Below, one piece after another: positions 45,142-54,067 of a stretch of 64,000 bases of DNA. Position numbers and translations under genes: made by a program. Position 1 is the first letter of the stretch. The number at the start of each line of letters is the position of its first letter. The notes below the pieces were generated by a model. That model was given only the letters and a program-made list of their open reading frames with translations. It made no database searches and was not told the DNA's origin. This DNA is from Treponema sp. (lineage in GTDB: Bacteria; Spirochaetota; Spirochaetia; Treponematales; Treponemataceae), in assembly GCA_016288205.1 (NCBI GenBank), contig JAEEYO010000072.1:22268-86267 (forward strand), read 5' to 3'.

Positions 45142-46212
45142 TCATGTCCTTGCGAAACGAAGCAGAACGATGCTCACGACAATAAAAAAGAATACAGGAA
45201 ACCACGCGCCGAACAATGGAGGAATCACCTCGAACTTTGCCATGAGCATGGTTATCATCTGCATCACGTAAAAAAGAACGACGGCCCCGATGCTCAGCGC
45301 AAGACTCACCAAAAGCACGTTCTTCCTTGTCTTTCCGCTCAAGCCCACCGCAAGAAACACGACGATGAAAACAACGAATGGAAACGCATATTTTTTATAG
45401 TAAACGGATTTTACCTCCGCCGTTGGAAGTCCTGACCGCTCAAGATGCTCAATGTAAGCCCGTGTGTCCTTCGTGTTCATTTCCTCCGCCGAAAGATTTG
45501 AATTCTGGAATGTCTCGGGAGGCTCGGTCAAGAGAGCAAGTTTTTCAGGAGTAACATCACAGTTTTCCATGAATCCGTCTTTTATAGTGAACATGCGTGC
45601 CTTTGAAAAAGTCCATGAACCGTTGTTCCAAAGCGCACTGTCGGCATAAATCAGGCTTTCAAAGCGTTTTTCGGAATCGCGGAAAAGGACGTAGACAGTG
45701 TAAAGCCGCTTCGTCTCATCGTCATAATAATCGGCATAGTAAATCATCTTTCCTTGATCGGACATTACGACGATGTTTTCTCTGTTCAGAGACTGAGTTT
45801 TTTGCAGGGCAGCATTTTGCAAATCAACTTTTTTCGCATAGGTCTCCGCAACAACATTGTCCTCGAAAAAAAAGAGACCGAAACTCATTGCCACTCCGAC
45901 GAAAAGCAGCGGTATGGTAAAACGCAGCAATGAAACTCCCGACGCAAAAATTGCAAGCAGCTCATTTTTCGCATAAAGGTCGCTGAGCATATAGGCTGTG
46001 GAAAAAAGCATGGCGATCGGAACCGCATACCACACGGTCTTAGGCACATAATAATAGAGGATTGTAAAAACAACGGAAACCTGAACCCCATGTGAAATAT
46101 AATTCCAAAGGTTCATAAGAAGATCCGTAAGGCAGAGAATAAGGACGAAGAAAAAAAGCGAGCCGAGAAAAATACCGAAAAATTTTTTTAGCATGTATGA
46201 AATCAGTTTCAT
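45142..46212 (-). CDS. LptG-like YjgP/YjgQ family permease
   Basis: A 356-residue inner-membrane protein with three N-terminal and three C-terminal membrane segments around a periplasmic beta-jellyroll (about 130-270), the layout of LptF/LptG. In other Gram-negatives the pair, with LptB, extracts lipopolysaccharide from the inner membrane. Its start overlaps the stop of the lptF-like gene (ATGA), so both are made together. Treponemes often lack typical LPS, so the transported lipid may be another glycolipid or lipoprotein-related substrate. Confidence 0.85.
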   Translation of the reverse strand: MKLISYMLKKFFGIFLGSLFFFVLILCLTDLLMNLWNYISHGVQVSVVFTILYYYVPKTVWYAVPIAMLFSTAYMLSDLYAKNELLAIFASGVSLLRFTIPLLFVGVAMSFGLFFFEDNVVAETYAKKVDLQNAALQKTQSLNRENIVVMSDQGKMIYYADYYDDETKRLYTVYVLFRDSEKRFESLIYADSALWNNGSWTFSKARMFTIKDGFMENCDVTPEKLALLTEPPETFQNSNLSAEEMNTKDTRAYIEHLERSGLPTAEVKSVYYKKYAFPFVVFIVVFLAVGLSGKTRKNVLLVSLALSIGAVVLFYVMQMITMLMAKFEVIPPLFGAWFPVFFFIVVSIVLLRFART

Positions 46213-47381
46213 TTTCTACGCAACCTCAGGTAAAGAAATCCGCCCAAAATGCCAATGAAAATATTCGGACCCCACATCATCCAAAATCCGTCGTAACCGC
46301 CTCGAAGTCCGAAAAGCTGACCAAGGATAGTCGCCGCCCAATACATCACCGAAATGATGATTCCAAAAATGAGTCCTAAAGTCTGTCCGTCCTTGCGGCC
46401 AAAAACAAGTGCCAGCGGAAATGCAAGAATGGCAAAAAAGATTGAGCCGAATGGAATGGAAAATTTTTTATGATATTCAAGCTCGTATATATTCATCTGC
46501 TTTTTTGTAAGCTCATTTTCCTTTCTGAGTTTTTGAATGGACTTGTACAAATCGTAGGATGTCATCTCGCGAGGAGAGACAATCTGGGAATTCGTGTTGA
46601 TAAGTGACTCGAACATATTGAGCTTCATTGAGTCCGCATGAACCACGTCATAATTCGTCTTTTCGTTTTTGCTGATAAGAAACACAAGGGTGTCGTCCAT
46701 GTTCAGTTCCATGAGCACGCCCTCAGCCTCGGATTTTTCCACGTTGCTTTTTCCAGCCACGATGATTCGCATCTCATTGCTTGATTTGTCCAAAATCACA
46801 AGATCATCAACTTCCGTGTCCTTCGCATTTCCGATCACGAGGGATGTGCCCTTCATCTTTTTGATTGAATTCGACTCTATCTGCACGGCGGGATTTGACT
46901 GAACAATCTTCGTTCTCATCCTGTTGTAATTCAGCGTACCAAGCGGAAGAAAATAGTCGTTCATAACAAAACTGAAGATTGAAATCAAGATGCCCATTAT
47001 GAGCACAGGAATCAAAATCAGGGAGTAACGTTGTCCGCTCGCTCGTAAAATCAGGATTTCATTGTCCGTCACCATGCGACCAAGGCACATAAGGAAACCG
47101 ACCAAGGTTGCGAAAGGAGCCGACTGTGCGATGATTGCCGGGAGACAGTATGCAATCAGTTTGAGTACGGATGGAAGAGGCACGCGCTGACGGAGGATTG
47201 TTTCCGCGAGCAAAAGAATTTGATTCACGAAAAAGACCACGAAGAAAAAAAGAAAGCATACAAAAAAATAAAGGAAGAGCTCTTTCGCAATGTACTTCAC
47301 AAGGATGTTGGAGCGGATTGAATCTGCCGGCCCGCTTTTTCCCCTGAGATGTTTTTTTCTAAAAGCTTCCTTTTCTTCCAT
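46209..47381 (-). CDS. LptF-like YjgP/YjgQ family permease
   Basis: A 390-residue partner of the permease at 45142-46212 with the same architecture: helices about 35-55, 70-95 and 115-135, a periplasmic domain, then three C-terminal helices. A charged N-terminal extension of about 30 residues precedes the first helix. GGGAG lies about 10 bases before the ATG. It follows dut by 14 bases. LptF and LptG normally form a heterodimer with LptB; no lptB gene is in the window. Confidence 0.83.
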   Translation of the reverse strand: MEEKEAFRKKHLRGKSGPADSIRSNILVKYIAKELFLYFFVCFLFFFVVFFVNQILLLAETILRQRVPLPSVLKLIAYCLPAIIAQSAPFATLVGFLMCLGRMVTDNEILILRASGQRYSLILIPVLIMGILISIFSFVMNDYFLPLGTLNYNRMRTKIVQSNPAVQIESNSIKKMKGTSLVIGNAKDTEVDDLVILDKSSNEMRIIVAGKSNVEKSEAEGVLMELNMDDTLVFLISKNEKTNYDVVHADSMKLNMFESLINTNSQIVSPREMTSYDLYKSIQKLRKENELTKKQMNIYELEYHKKFSIPFGSIFFAILAFPLALVFGRKDGQTLGLIFGIIISVMYWAATILGQLFGLRGGYDGFWMMWGPNIFIGILGGFLYLRLRRK

Positions 47382-47395
47382 TCTTTGCTCCCGAC

Positions 47396-47842
47396 CTAAG
47401 CTTTGACTCCGGTACTTCCGAATCCGCCGCTGCCACGCTCGGTATTTGAAATGGAGTCGGACGCAACAAAATTGCCGAGGGTAACTGGAGCGACGACAAT
47501 CTGCGCAATCCTGTCACCGCTGGAGATTTCGAAATCAGCGTCACCAAAATTCGCAAGCAGGACTTTCAACTCACCGCGGTAATCGCTGTCAATTGTTCCG
47601 GGTGTGTTCAGCACGGTGACTCCATTTTTAAAGGCGAGACCGCTTCTGGGACGCACCTGAATTTCGTATCCCTCTGGAATTTCGAAAAAGAGGCCAGTCG
47701 GGATGAGCTTTCTTTCGCCGTGATGCAAAACTTCCTTTGACGGTAAAAACGCGCAGACATCCGCGCCCGCAGCTCCAGCACTTTTATACTCCGGTAAGAT
47801 CGCACCTTCCGAAACAATTGTCTTTATCCTGATATCATTCAT
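47396..47842 (-). CDS. dut: dUTP diphosphatase
   Basis: A 148-residue trimeric dUTPase that hydrolyses dUTP to dUMP, keeping uracil out of DNA. All five family motifs are present: [17 protein letters not shown] (about 68-76), [13 protein letters not shown] (catalytic Asp), GDRIAQIV and the C-terminal [10 protein letters not shown]. The start at 47842 overlaps the stop of the M16 gene (ATGA) and has CAGGAG 6 bases upstream, so it is preferred to the ATG five codons earlier. Confidence 0.96.
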   Translation of the reverse strand: MNDIRIKTIVSEGAILPEYKSAGAAGADVCAFLPSKEVLHHGERKLIPTGLFFEIPEGYEIQVRPRSGLAFKNGVTVLNTPGTIDSDYRGELKVLLANFGDADFEISSGDRIAQIVVAPVTLGNFVASDSISNTERGSGGFGSTGVKA

Positions 47843-49107
47843 AAAAAACTCCTGCATAATTTTTTCTGTCCTGCAGAAAGCGACCTGCCGTAAACAAAAA
47901 CCGACCGCATCGAATCATCTATGATTTTTTCCGCAAGACTTTCAACATCTTCCATGCTCACTGAACGCACGGAATTTATCACATCATCTTTTCCGACAAG
48001 GGGAAGTCCCATGAATGAGCAGCGCTGCAATCTTTTCATCACATACTCAACGTCATCGCTTCCCATGATTTCCTCGCCGCAAATGTGTTCTTTGGCCGCC
48101 TCAAGTTCCTGCACATTGATTTTTTCACTCACGAGTTTTTTCATCTCAAGCGAAATCAGGCGCAGAACCTCGCACACATCATTTTGATCGCATGTGGCAA
48201 AGGCACCCCAGAATCCGGCATCGTCATAGCACGTGAAATAGCTGCACACCGAATAGCAGAGACCGCATTTTTCGCGAAGGGACTCAAACAAGCGGCTGCT
48301 CATCGTGTCACCGACAAGCGCATTTAGGACGGTAAGGGAATAAAATGATTTTTCATCGAGCGGCATTTCAAGCGGATAAAGGAGCGAAACCTGCACCTGC
48401 TTCATCGCGGCTTTTTTGAAAAAGAGACCCGGGTTCCATTTTGCGTCAGATGTCTGCCTCAGTTGCACCACGGGATTTCTTTCCGGCAAAAGTTCAAGCG
48501 CACGAATCAAAATGGACTCATCGAATTTGCCCGCGACACATACGGTAAGCTCGCCGTCCGAAAATCTTCTGGCATACCACTCAAGCAAAGCCCTACGGTC
48601 AAGGGACTCAACCTGCTCCACGCTTCCGGTGATAGTTTTCTCGAGCGGACTTCCCATCCAAATTTGTTCCGCCAATGCATCCGCCCCAGATTCCTCCGGG
48701 TCATCCTCAACGAGCGAGACTTCATTTTTAATTACAGATCTCTCAAGCTCAGTCTCTTCCTCGGGAAAGGATGAGGAAACGGACATGTCGCACATCACTT
48801 CCAAGGCTTCCTTGAGATTCTTTTCTGACGAGGGAATCACGGAATAAAGACAAACGGAATCCCTTTCTGTAAATGCGTTTATAGTGCCGCCGATACGGTC
48901 AAAAAAGAGCGATATGTCACGACGGCTTCTTGACGCAGTGCCTTTAAAAAGCATGTGCTCGCAAAAATGACTTGCGCCATAAAATCCCTCGTCTTCAAAC
49001 CTGGAGCCTGCAGAGGAAAAAGAAAATCCCACGGCAACGGAGCCGCATTGTTCCATCTGCTCCATGATGAGAACGACATTATTTTTTAATAAAATTTTCT
49101 TAATCAT
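47839..49107 (-). CDS. M16 family zinc peptidase
   Basis: A 422-residue pitrilysin-type peptidase of the processing-peptidase-like branch. The inverted zinc motif HFCEH (about 46-50) is intact, and an ERSVIKNEV segment with the third ligand Glu follows near 125. The usual two-domain fold (about 420 residues) fits. The start at 49107 is chosen because the upstream bases of the longer frame (to 49179) lie in the pnp terminator. Shine-Dalgarno is weak. Such proteins near pnp and dut are common in bacteria; cytoplasmic protein or peptide turnover is likely. Confidence 0.87.
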   Translation of the reverse strand: MIKKILLKNNVVLIMEQMEQCGSVAVGFSFSSAGSRFEDEGFYGASHFCEHMLFKGTASRSRRDISLFFDRIGGTINAFTERDSVCLYSVIPSSEKNLKEALEVMCDMSVSSSFPEEETELERSVIKNEVSLVEDDPEESGADALAEQIWMGSPLEKTITGSVEQVESLDRRALLEWYARRFSDGELTVCVAGKFDESILIRALELLPERNPVVQLRQTSDAKWNPGLFFKKAAMKQVQVSLLYPLEMPLDEKSFYSLTVLNALVGDTMSSRLFESLREKCGLCYSVCSYFTCYDDAGFWGAFATCDQNDVCEVLRLISLEMKKLVSEKINVQELEAAKEHICGEEIMGSDDVEYVMKRLQRCSFMGLPLVGKDDVINSVRSVSMEDVESLAEKIIDDSMRSVFVYGRSLSAGQKKLCRSFL

Positions 49108-49115
49108 AAGCCCGT

Positions 49116-49172
49116 AAAAAAAACACCGGCGGGCAAAAGAGTCCGTAAACCTCATTTCAAAACCCGACCGGT
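49116..49172 (-). terminator. Intrinsic terminator after pnp
   Basis: Minus strand ACCGG-T-CGGG pairs with CCCG-CCGGT, followed by G and a run of eight T (49123-49116). The loop is long (about 29 bases). Confidence 0.55.
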
Positions 49173-49220
49173 ATTTCATTCAGAAAGGAAGCGCAGACAA
49201 ACCACGCCTCCCCTCAATTT

Positions 49221-51317
49221 TTATTTTGACTGATCCTCAAGAGCATCAATGTATGAAAGATTGAGTCTTCCCATCTTGTCCACTTCAAGCAGCTTGACCG
49301 GGATGACCTGTCCTTCCTTGAGAACATCGGTAACTTTTTCCACGCGCTGTCTTGAAAGCTTGGAGATGTGGCAGAGTCCTTCCTTTCCAGGGAGGATTTC
49401 CACGAACGCACCGAAGTCCATGATTCTCTTGACCGTACCGTTGTAGATTGTGCCCGGCTCCGGATCTTCACAGATTGCACGGACGGCTTTCTTTGCGGCA
49501 TCAGTTGAGGTACCTGTCTTTCCGTAGATTGTAACGGTTCCGTCATCGTCAGTGTTGATTGTAACACCATACTGAGCGCACAGAGCCTTGACGTTCTTTC
49601 CGCCGGGTCCGATGAGGGCGCCGATCTTGTCAACCGGAATCTTCAGGCTGTCAATTTTCGGAGCGAAAGCAGAGATGGGCTGAGGCTTGTTGATGCACTT
49701 CTCCATGATGTCAAGGATGTGGTTGCGTCCTGCCTTTGCCTGAGCGAGTGCCTTGCGCATGATGTCCATTGAAACACCTGCAATCTTGATGTCCATCTGG
49801 AATCCGGTAATACCGTCGCGGGTTCCTGCAACCTTGAAGTCCATGTCTCCCAAGTGATCCTCTTCACCAAGGATGTCGGAAAGGATTGCGTATCTCTTGT
49901 ACTGAGGTCCGTCGGTAATCAGTCCCATTGCAATTCCGGCGACCATTTTCTTCATTGGAACACCGGCAGCGAGAAGAGAGAGACATCCACCGCAGGTTGA
50001 AGCCTGTGATGAGGATCCGTTGGACTCCATGATTTCAGATACAACACGGATTGTATATGGGAATTCCTCGCGTGAAGGAATCATCGGAGCGAGTGAGCGG
50101 CGTGCAAGATTTCCATGACCAATCTCACGGCGGCCAGTTGAAAGCTTACCTACCTCACCGACTGAATATGGCGGGAAGTTGTAGTGCAGGATGAAGTTTT
50201 CGCTGCGGTCTCCCTCAATGTCATCATAAACCTGCTCGTCCATTGCGGTTCCCAATGTGGTGACGGCAAGAGACTGAGTTTCTCCACGTGTAAAGAGAGC
50301 GCTTCCGTGCGGGCGGGGAAGAACGTTGACCTCACAAGTGATGGGTCTGATTTCCTCGGTTCCGCGTCCGTCAATGCGAACTCCGTTTTCAAGGATGCTC
50401 TTTCTGAGAAGATTGTACTGGATGTCATCAAAGAGAGCGTCGAAGAGTTTTTTCTGAGTTTCATCAGCAAGCTGCTCGGCATACTTTTCAGCAATCTTTG
50501 CCTTTACGTCATGCACGGCGTTTCCACGAGCCATCTTGCCCTTCTGGAAACAGGCTTCCTTCATAAGAGGAGTTGCCTCAGCCTCAATGGCCTCTTTGTT
50601 TGCGAGAACAGCAGTTGAGGGAACAAGCGGAAGTTTTTCCTTTCCACACTTTGCCCTGAGCTCTTCCTGCAAAAGACACATGTCACGGATGAATCCCTCG
50701 GCTTTTTCCAAGGCTCCAAGCATTATATCTTCGGTGGCTTCGTTTGCTCCACCTTCTACCATTGTAAATCCGTCTTTGGTTCCTGCAACGACAATCTCAA
50801 GCTCGGACTTTCCCATCTGCTCGTAGGTCGGGTTCAGGATATACTCACCGTTAGAATAGATTACGCGCACTCCCGCAACAGGTCCGTCAAAGGGAATGTC
50901 ACTGATTGTAACGGCTGCTGATGATGCGATTACCGCAAGGATGTCCGGTGGATTCACTCCGTCCACAGACACACAGGTCGGAACAATCTGAAGCTCACGA
51001 CCGAACTCAGGATGGAAAAGCGGTCTCATCGGGCGGTCAATCAGGCGGCTGACAAGAATCTCCTTGTCCTTGGGTCTTCCCTCGCGCTTTACAAAACCAC
51101 CCGGAATCTTTCCTGCGGCATAAAACTTCTCATTGTAATCAACGGTAACGGGAACAAAATCAAGTCCCTCCTTTGCGTCGCTTGAAGCACATACCGTTGC
51201 GATGACAGCCGTACCGCCCAACTGGGCATAAATACAACCGTTTGCCTGTTTACCGATTTTTCCGGTCTCAAGAATCAGCTCTGTGTCGCCGATTTTTCTG
51301 GTTACTCTTTCTACCAT
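49221..51317 (-). CDS. pnp: Polyribonucleotide nucleotidyltransferase (PNPase)
   Basis: A 698-residue phosphorolytic 3'-5' exoribonuclease of the RNA degradosome. Order: RNase PH domain 1 (1-140), alpha-helical linker, RNase PH domain 2 (about 310-540) with GTRDGITGFQMDIKIAG, KH domain (IGPGGKNVKAL) and S1 domain (to the end). The start at 51317 begins MVERVTRKIGD and has GAAGGAA upstream; the open frame continues 34 codons further into the rpsO terminator and is rejected. It follows rpsO, the classic arrangement. Confidence 0.97.
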   Translation of the reverse strand: MVERVTRKIGDTELILETGKIGKQANGCIYAQLGGTAVIATVCASSDAKEGLDFVPVTVDYNEKFYAAGKIPGGFVKREGRPKDKEILVSRLIDRPMRPLFHPEFGRELQIVPTCVSVDGVNPPDILAVIASSAAVTISDIPFDGPVAGVRVIYSNGEYILNPTYEQMGKSELEIVVAGTKDGFTMVEGGANEATEDIMLGALEKAEGFIRDMCLLQEELRAKCGKEKLPLVPSTAVLANKEAIEAEATPLMKEACFQKGKMARGNAVHDVKAKIAEKYAEQLADETQKKLFDALFDDIQYNLLRKSILENGVRIDGRGTEEIRPITCEVNVLPRPHGSALFTRGETQSLAVTTLGTAMDEQVYDDIEGDRSENFILHYNFPPYSVGEVGKLSTGRREIGHGNLARRSLAPMIPSREEFPYTIRVVSEIMESNGSSSQASTCGGCLSLLAAGVPMKKMVAGIAMGLITDGPQYKRYAILSDILGEEDHLGDMDFKVAGTRDGITGFQMDIKIAGVSMDIMRKALAQAKAGRNHILDIMEKCINKPQPISAFAPKIDSLKIPVDKIGALIGPGGKNVKALCAQYGVTINTDDDGTVTIYGKTGTSTDAAKKAVRAICEDPEPGTIYNGTVKRIMDFGAFVEILPGKEGLCHISKLSRQRVEKVTDVLKEGQVIPVKLLEVDKMGRLNLSYIDALEDQSK

Positions 51318-51386
51318 AATTTCCTTCTGAATTATACTTTTTACCAAAGGGCATTCCGTTTGAACAGCCGGATGTCCATTCCACAC

Positions 51387-51429
51387 AAAAACAAAAGGCA
51401 GCCCGATTACGTCAAGCAATCAGACTGCC
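51387..51429 (-). terminator. Intrinsic terminator between rpsO and pnp
   Basis: Minus strand GGCAGTCTGATT and AATCGGGCTGCC pair (51429-51418 with 51408-51397), with one internal mismatch, followed by TTTTGTTTTTG. Read-through would be needed for co-transcription of pnp. Confidence 0.75.
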
Positions 51430-51438
51430 CTACGCGAC

Positions 51439-51708
51439 TTACTTACGAATTCCAAGTTCCTTAATGAGCGCGCGATAACCTTCGAGGTTTGTACGCTGCA
51501 TGTACTTGAGCATCTTGCGTCTCTGTCCGACTGCTTTCAGAAGGCTGCGAGAAGCTGTTGTGTCCTTTGGGAAAGCCTTGCAGTGAGCGGTCAGTTCCTT
51601 GATGCGTTCAGAAAGAAGAGCAATCTGAACCTTCGTGTTTCCGGTGTCGTTTGCGTTTGCACCGAACTTTCCGACGATAGCGGAAGTTGTTTCTTTTGTA
51701 AGTGCCAT
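51439..51708 (-). CDS. rpsO: 30S ribosomal protein S15
   Basis: An 89-residue protein with the full S15 signature (HCKAFPKDTTASRSLLKAVGQRRKMLKYM, here cut: the conserved segment spans about residues 42-71). It binds 16S rRNA helices 20-22 early in 30S assembly. AAGGAG lies about 8 bases before the ATG. It sits between the truB fusion gene and pnp. Confidence 0.97.
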   Translation of the reverse strand: MALTKETTSAIVGKFGANANDTGNTKVQIALLSERIKELTAHCKAFPKDTTASRSLLKAVGQRRKMLKYMQRTNLEGYRALIKELGIRK

Positions 51709-51751
51709 AACTTACTCCTTATAAAAATATTACCATGTCCGCAAAGTAAAC

Positions 51752-51778
51752 CTGCTGGCCCATTACAGACCTCAGCAG
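51752..51778 (-). promoter_or_regulatory. Hairpin in the rpsO leader
   Basis: CTGCTG (51752-51757) and CAGCAG (51773-51778) form a 6-bp stem upstream of the rpsO Shine-Dalgarno. In many bacteria S15 represses its own mRNA through a leader structure; whether this one does so is unknown. Confidence 0.3.
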
Positions 51779-51796
51779 AATTGCAACGCGGCATTA

Positions 51797-53713
51797 CTAA
51801 ACAAAAATAATGTCCTTCAACCTTGAGACAGCCCCGGAATCAGGCAGAGTCAAGGAAAGCGAGTCTCCTTTCACCATGCAGACTGATTTGAAAACAGAGT
51901 CCGTGGATTCAGCCGAAAGAAGCAGCGAGACATCGTAGGAACCGTCGGGAGGAAGAATCTGCCGGGAACATCTCTGGGCGGTAAACCTCACACCGTCCGT
52001 ACCCGATTTTTCCTCAATCCATTTCATGCCGGAACATGAATAGCTGAATGGCCGCAGAAGCATTTTCTGTGCCATGACAAAATCAGAGCTCAAGATTGAT
52101 TCCCTGACGCAGCTTGAGCTTACACGCCGACCTTCCACTTCCACGTCATCCACGGTACAAAGCTCGAAACCGATTTTACCGGCAAGCTCCGAAAGTTTTT
52201 CCATATCCGTGCGACCACCGAATCCGCACTTAAAGTCGCGTCCTTCGGCAAGGAATGAAAGTCCCAGCTTGGATTTCAAAATGCCTATAAATGTCTCACC
52301 CTCCATTTTACTGAAATCGGGAGAAAAGTCAATCACTACGGCAAAGGAAAGTCCTTTATTTGAAAGAATTTCAAGTTTTCGTCCGAGACCGTCAATCTCA
52401 CCTGCGAACCCTTCCTGTGATGAGCGAACCGGGGAACTGAAAATGATTGCACCCGGCACAAATCCGCTTGCCAAAAGATTCTCAAGCAATCTCTGATGCC
52501 CGGCATGAACACCGTCAAAACTTCCCACGCTCAGGGCAGCCCCTTTTTTCTTCCAGTCCAGAGGAAAGGCTCCGTCCAGAATCTGCTGCCATGTGAAAAT
52601 CTTCATTGCATCGCCGTATGCGGACTTAGGGACCACAAATCCGTAAGAGAGCTTGAAATCCTCCTGCACGATAATTCCGGCAAACTTGTCGGCAAAATTG
52701 CCACCGCTATAAAACACCGCAATCTGATTTCCGGCTGAGTACTCCGATGTACCGTCTTTTTCAGGACTTGAAATCCATGAGAAAAATTTTGGACTCAACG
52801 GACGGCCGTTCAAATACTGTTTTTCAAAAGATGATTTCAGGGAGTCGGTTCGGAATCCGCATAGACGAGCCAAATCCGGGGTAAAAGCAAGAAGGTGCGA
52901 TTGTATGTCCGCAACCTTTCTGTCGCTGTCCTTTTCACGGATTTTTTCCCCGTCGGATTTTTTTTCAAGCATGGCACGCATTTGTGCAAACCTTGCCTCG
53001 TTTTTGATTCCGTTTTCTATGGTAAATTCCTCAAGGCTTTCAAAACAAGCTGCGTCTGAAAGCAAGAAAGGACCGACCTGAGTACGCCTCAAAGCCGAAA
53101 GATGAGCGACCGTTCCAAGAGCCTCTGCAATGTCCCGTGCAAGCGCGCGGATGTAGGTTCCCTTGGAGCATTTTATCTCAAGCAATGCGTAGGCTGATTT
53201 TCCGTCCGTCGATTCTGCGGGTAAAAAATCAAGGAGCTTGTTCTCATAGATAAAAATCTGTCGGCTCTCAAGCTTCACGTCCTCACCGCGTCTGATTGCG
53301 TCGGATGCCCTTGTTCCACCGACATGCACGGCACTGTACACCGGGGGAGTCTGCAACAACGCGCCCGTAAACTGAGGCAGGATTTTTTCAAGGGATTCCC
53401 TGTCCGGGAGAGTACCGCTTCGGATGATTTTTCCGCTCGGGTCAAGGGTATCGGTCTCGGTTCCAAAGCACACCACCGCCTGATATGTTTTCGTAAATCC
53501 GGTGACGTGCGGAACAAGATGGGTCAGATGCCCCGCAAGCACAACCAAAAGTCCCTCGGCGAATGAGTCAAGGGTTCCTGTGTGACCGACCTTGTCCGTA
53601 CCGAGAGCGTGCTTTATGCTCCAGAGTGATGAAAAACTTGTGGGACCCGGAGTCTTTGCATAGAGAAGAACCCCGGATATATTATTGTTCCTGAGCTTTT
53701 TTTGCTTCCTCAT
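51797..53713 (-). CDS. truB: TruB - FAD synthetase fusion protein
   Basis: One 638-residue frame holding two enzymes. Residues about 12-260 are TruB, which makes pseudouridine 55 in tRNA: GVLLYAKTPGPTSF and GHTGTLDSFAEGLLVV (catalytic Asp), plus KCSKGTYIRALARDI. Residues about 400-550 match the FMN adenylyltransferase (FAD synthetase) half of RibF: SVGSFDGVHAGHQRLL and a downstream SSSCVRE. The riboflavin-kinase half of RibF is absent; the last 80 residues lack its PTAN motif. In many bacteria truB and ribF are adjacent genes, so a fusion is plausible. The start is uncertain: ATG at 53713 or 53731, both inside rbfA and neither with a good Shine-Dalgarno. Confidence 0.88.
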   Translation of the reverse strand: MRKQKKLRNNNISGVLLYAKTPGPTSFSSLWSIKHALGTDKVGHTGTLDSFAEGLLVVLAGHLTHLVPHVTGFTKTYQAVVCFGTETDTLDPSGKIIRSGTLPDRESLEKILPQFTGALLQTPPVYSAVHVGGTRASDAIRRGEDVKLESRQIFIYENKLLDFLPAESTDGKSAYALLEIKCSKGTYIRALARDIAEALGTVAHLSALRRTQVGPFLLSDAACFESLEEFTIENGIKNEARFAQMRAMLEKKSDGEKIREKDSDRKVADIQSHLLAFTPDLARLCGFRTDSLKSSFEKQYLNGRPLSPKFFSWISSPEKDGTSEYSAGNQIAVFYSGGNFADKFAGIIVQEDFKLSYGFVVPKSAYGDAMKIFTWQQILDGAFPLDWKKKGAALSVGSFDGVHAGHQRLLENLLASGFVPGAIIFSSPVRSSQEGFAGEIDGLGRKLEILSNKGLSFAVVIDFSPDFSKMEGETFIGILKSKLGLSFLAEGRDFKCGFGGRTDMEKLSELAGKIGFELCTVDDVEVEGRRVSSSCVRESILSSDFVMAQKMLLRPFSYSCSGMKWIEEKSGTDGVRFTAQRCSRQILPPDGSYDVSLLLSAESTDSVFKSVCMVKGDSLSLTLPDSGAVSRLKDIIFV

Positions 53714-54062
53714 CTTCCTTTTCCAGCGCATTAAGAGTCTGCACCATGCGGTATCCCTCTTTCATGCTGAAGTCAGCGATGAACGTGAGCTTCGGGAACT
53801 TATATATGGAAAGTTTTTTGGCTATTGTCGATTGAATGAATCCGGCCGCGTTCTGCAATCCCTTCACGCCAAGACGAACAGAGCTGTCATCAAGGAATGA
53901 AGAGACGTAGACTTTCGCATAAGCCAAATCACCGGCCACCTCAACACGATTTATGGAAAGAAATTCACTCACACGGGGATCCTTCACCTGATGTGTCAGA
54001 ATCATGTTCGCGATTTCTTCCCTAAGTTGTCCGCCCAATCTTTCAAGCCTGTGCTGTCCCAT
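53682..54062 (-). CDS. rbfA: 30S ribosome-binding factor A
   Basis: A 126-residue KH-like protein needed for late 16S rRNA maturation. The pattern RLERLGGQLREEIANMI...KDPRV..FLSINRVEVAGDLAYAKVYVS is typical (segments about 5-60). The C-terminus is acidic and Lys-rich. It begins 5 bases after the infB stop and its end overlaps the start of the truB fusion by about 30 bases, so translation is probably coupled. Confidence 0.94.
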   Translation of the reverse strand: MGQHRLERLGGQLREEIANMILTHQVKDPRVSEFLSINRVEVAGDLAYAKVYVSSFLDDSSVRLGVKGLQNAAGFIQSTIAKKLSIYKFPKLTFIADFSMKEGYRMVQTLNALEKEDEEAKKAQEQ

Positions 54063-54067
54063 TTATG

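Noticed and set aside
49108..49179. Longer N-terminus of the M16 peptidase
   Set aside because: These bases form the terminator after pnp. The family start fits MIKKIL at 49107.
51318..51419. Longer pnp start (34 extra codons)
   Set aside because: The extra bases are the rpsO terminator. The start at 51317 has a Shine-Dalgarno and begins the conserved sequence.
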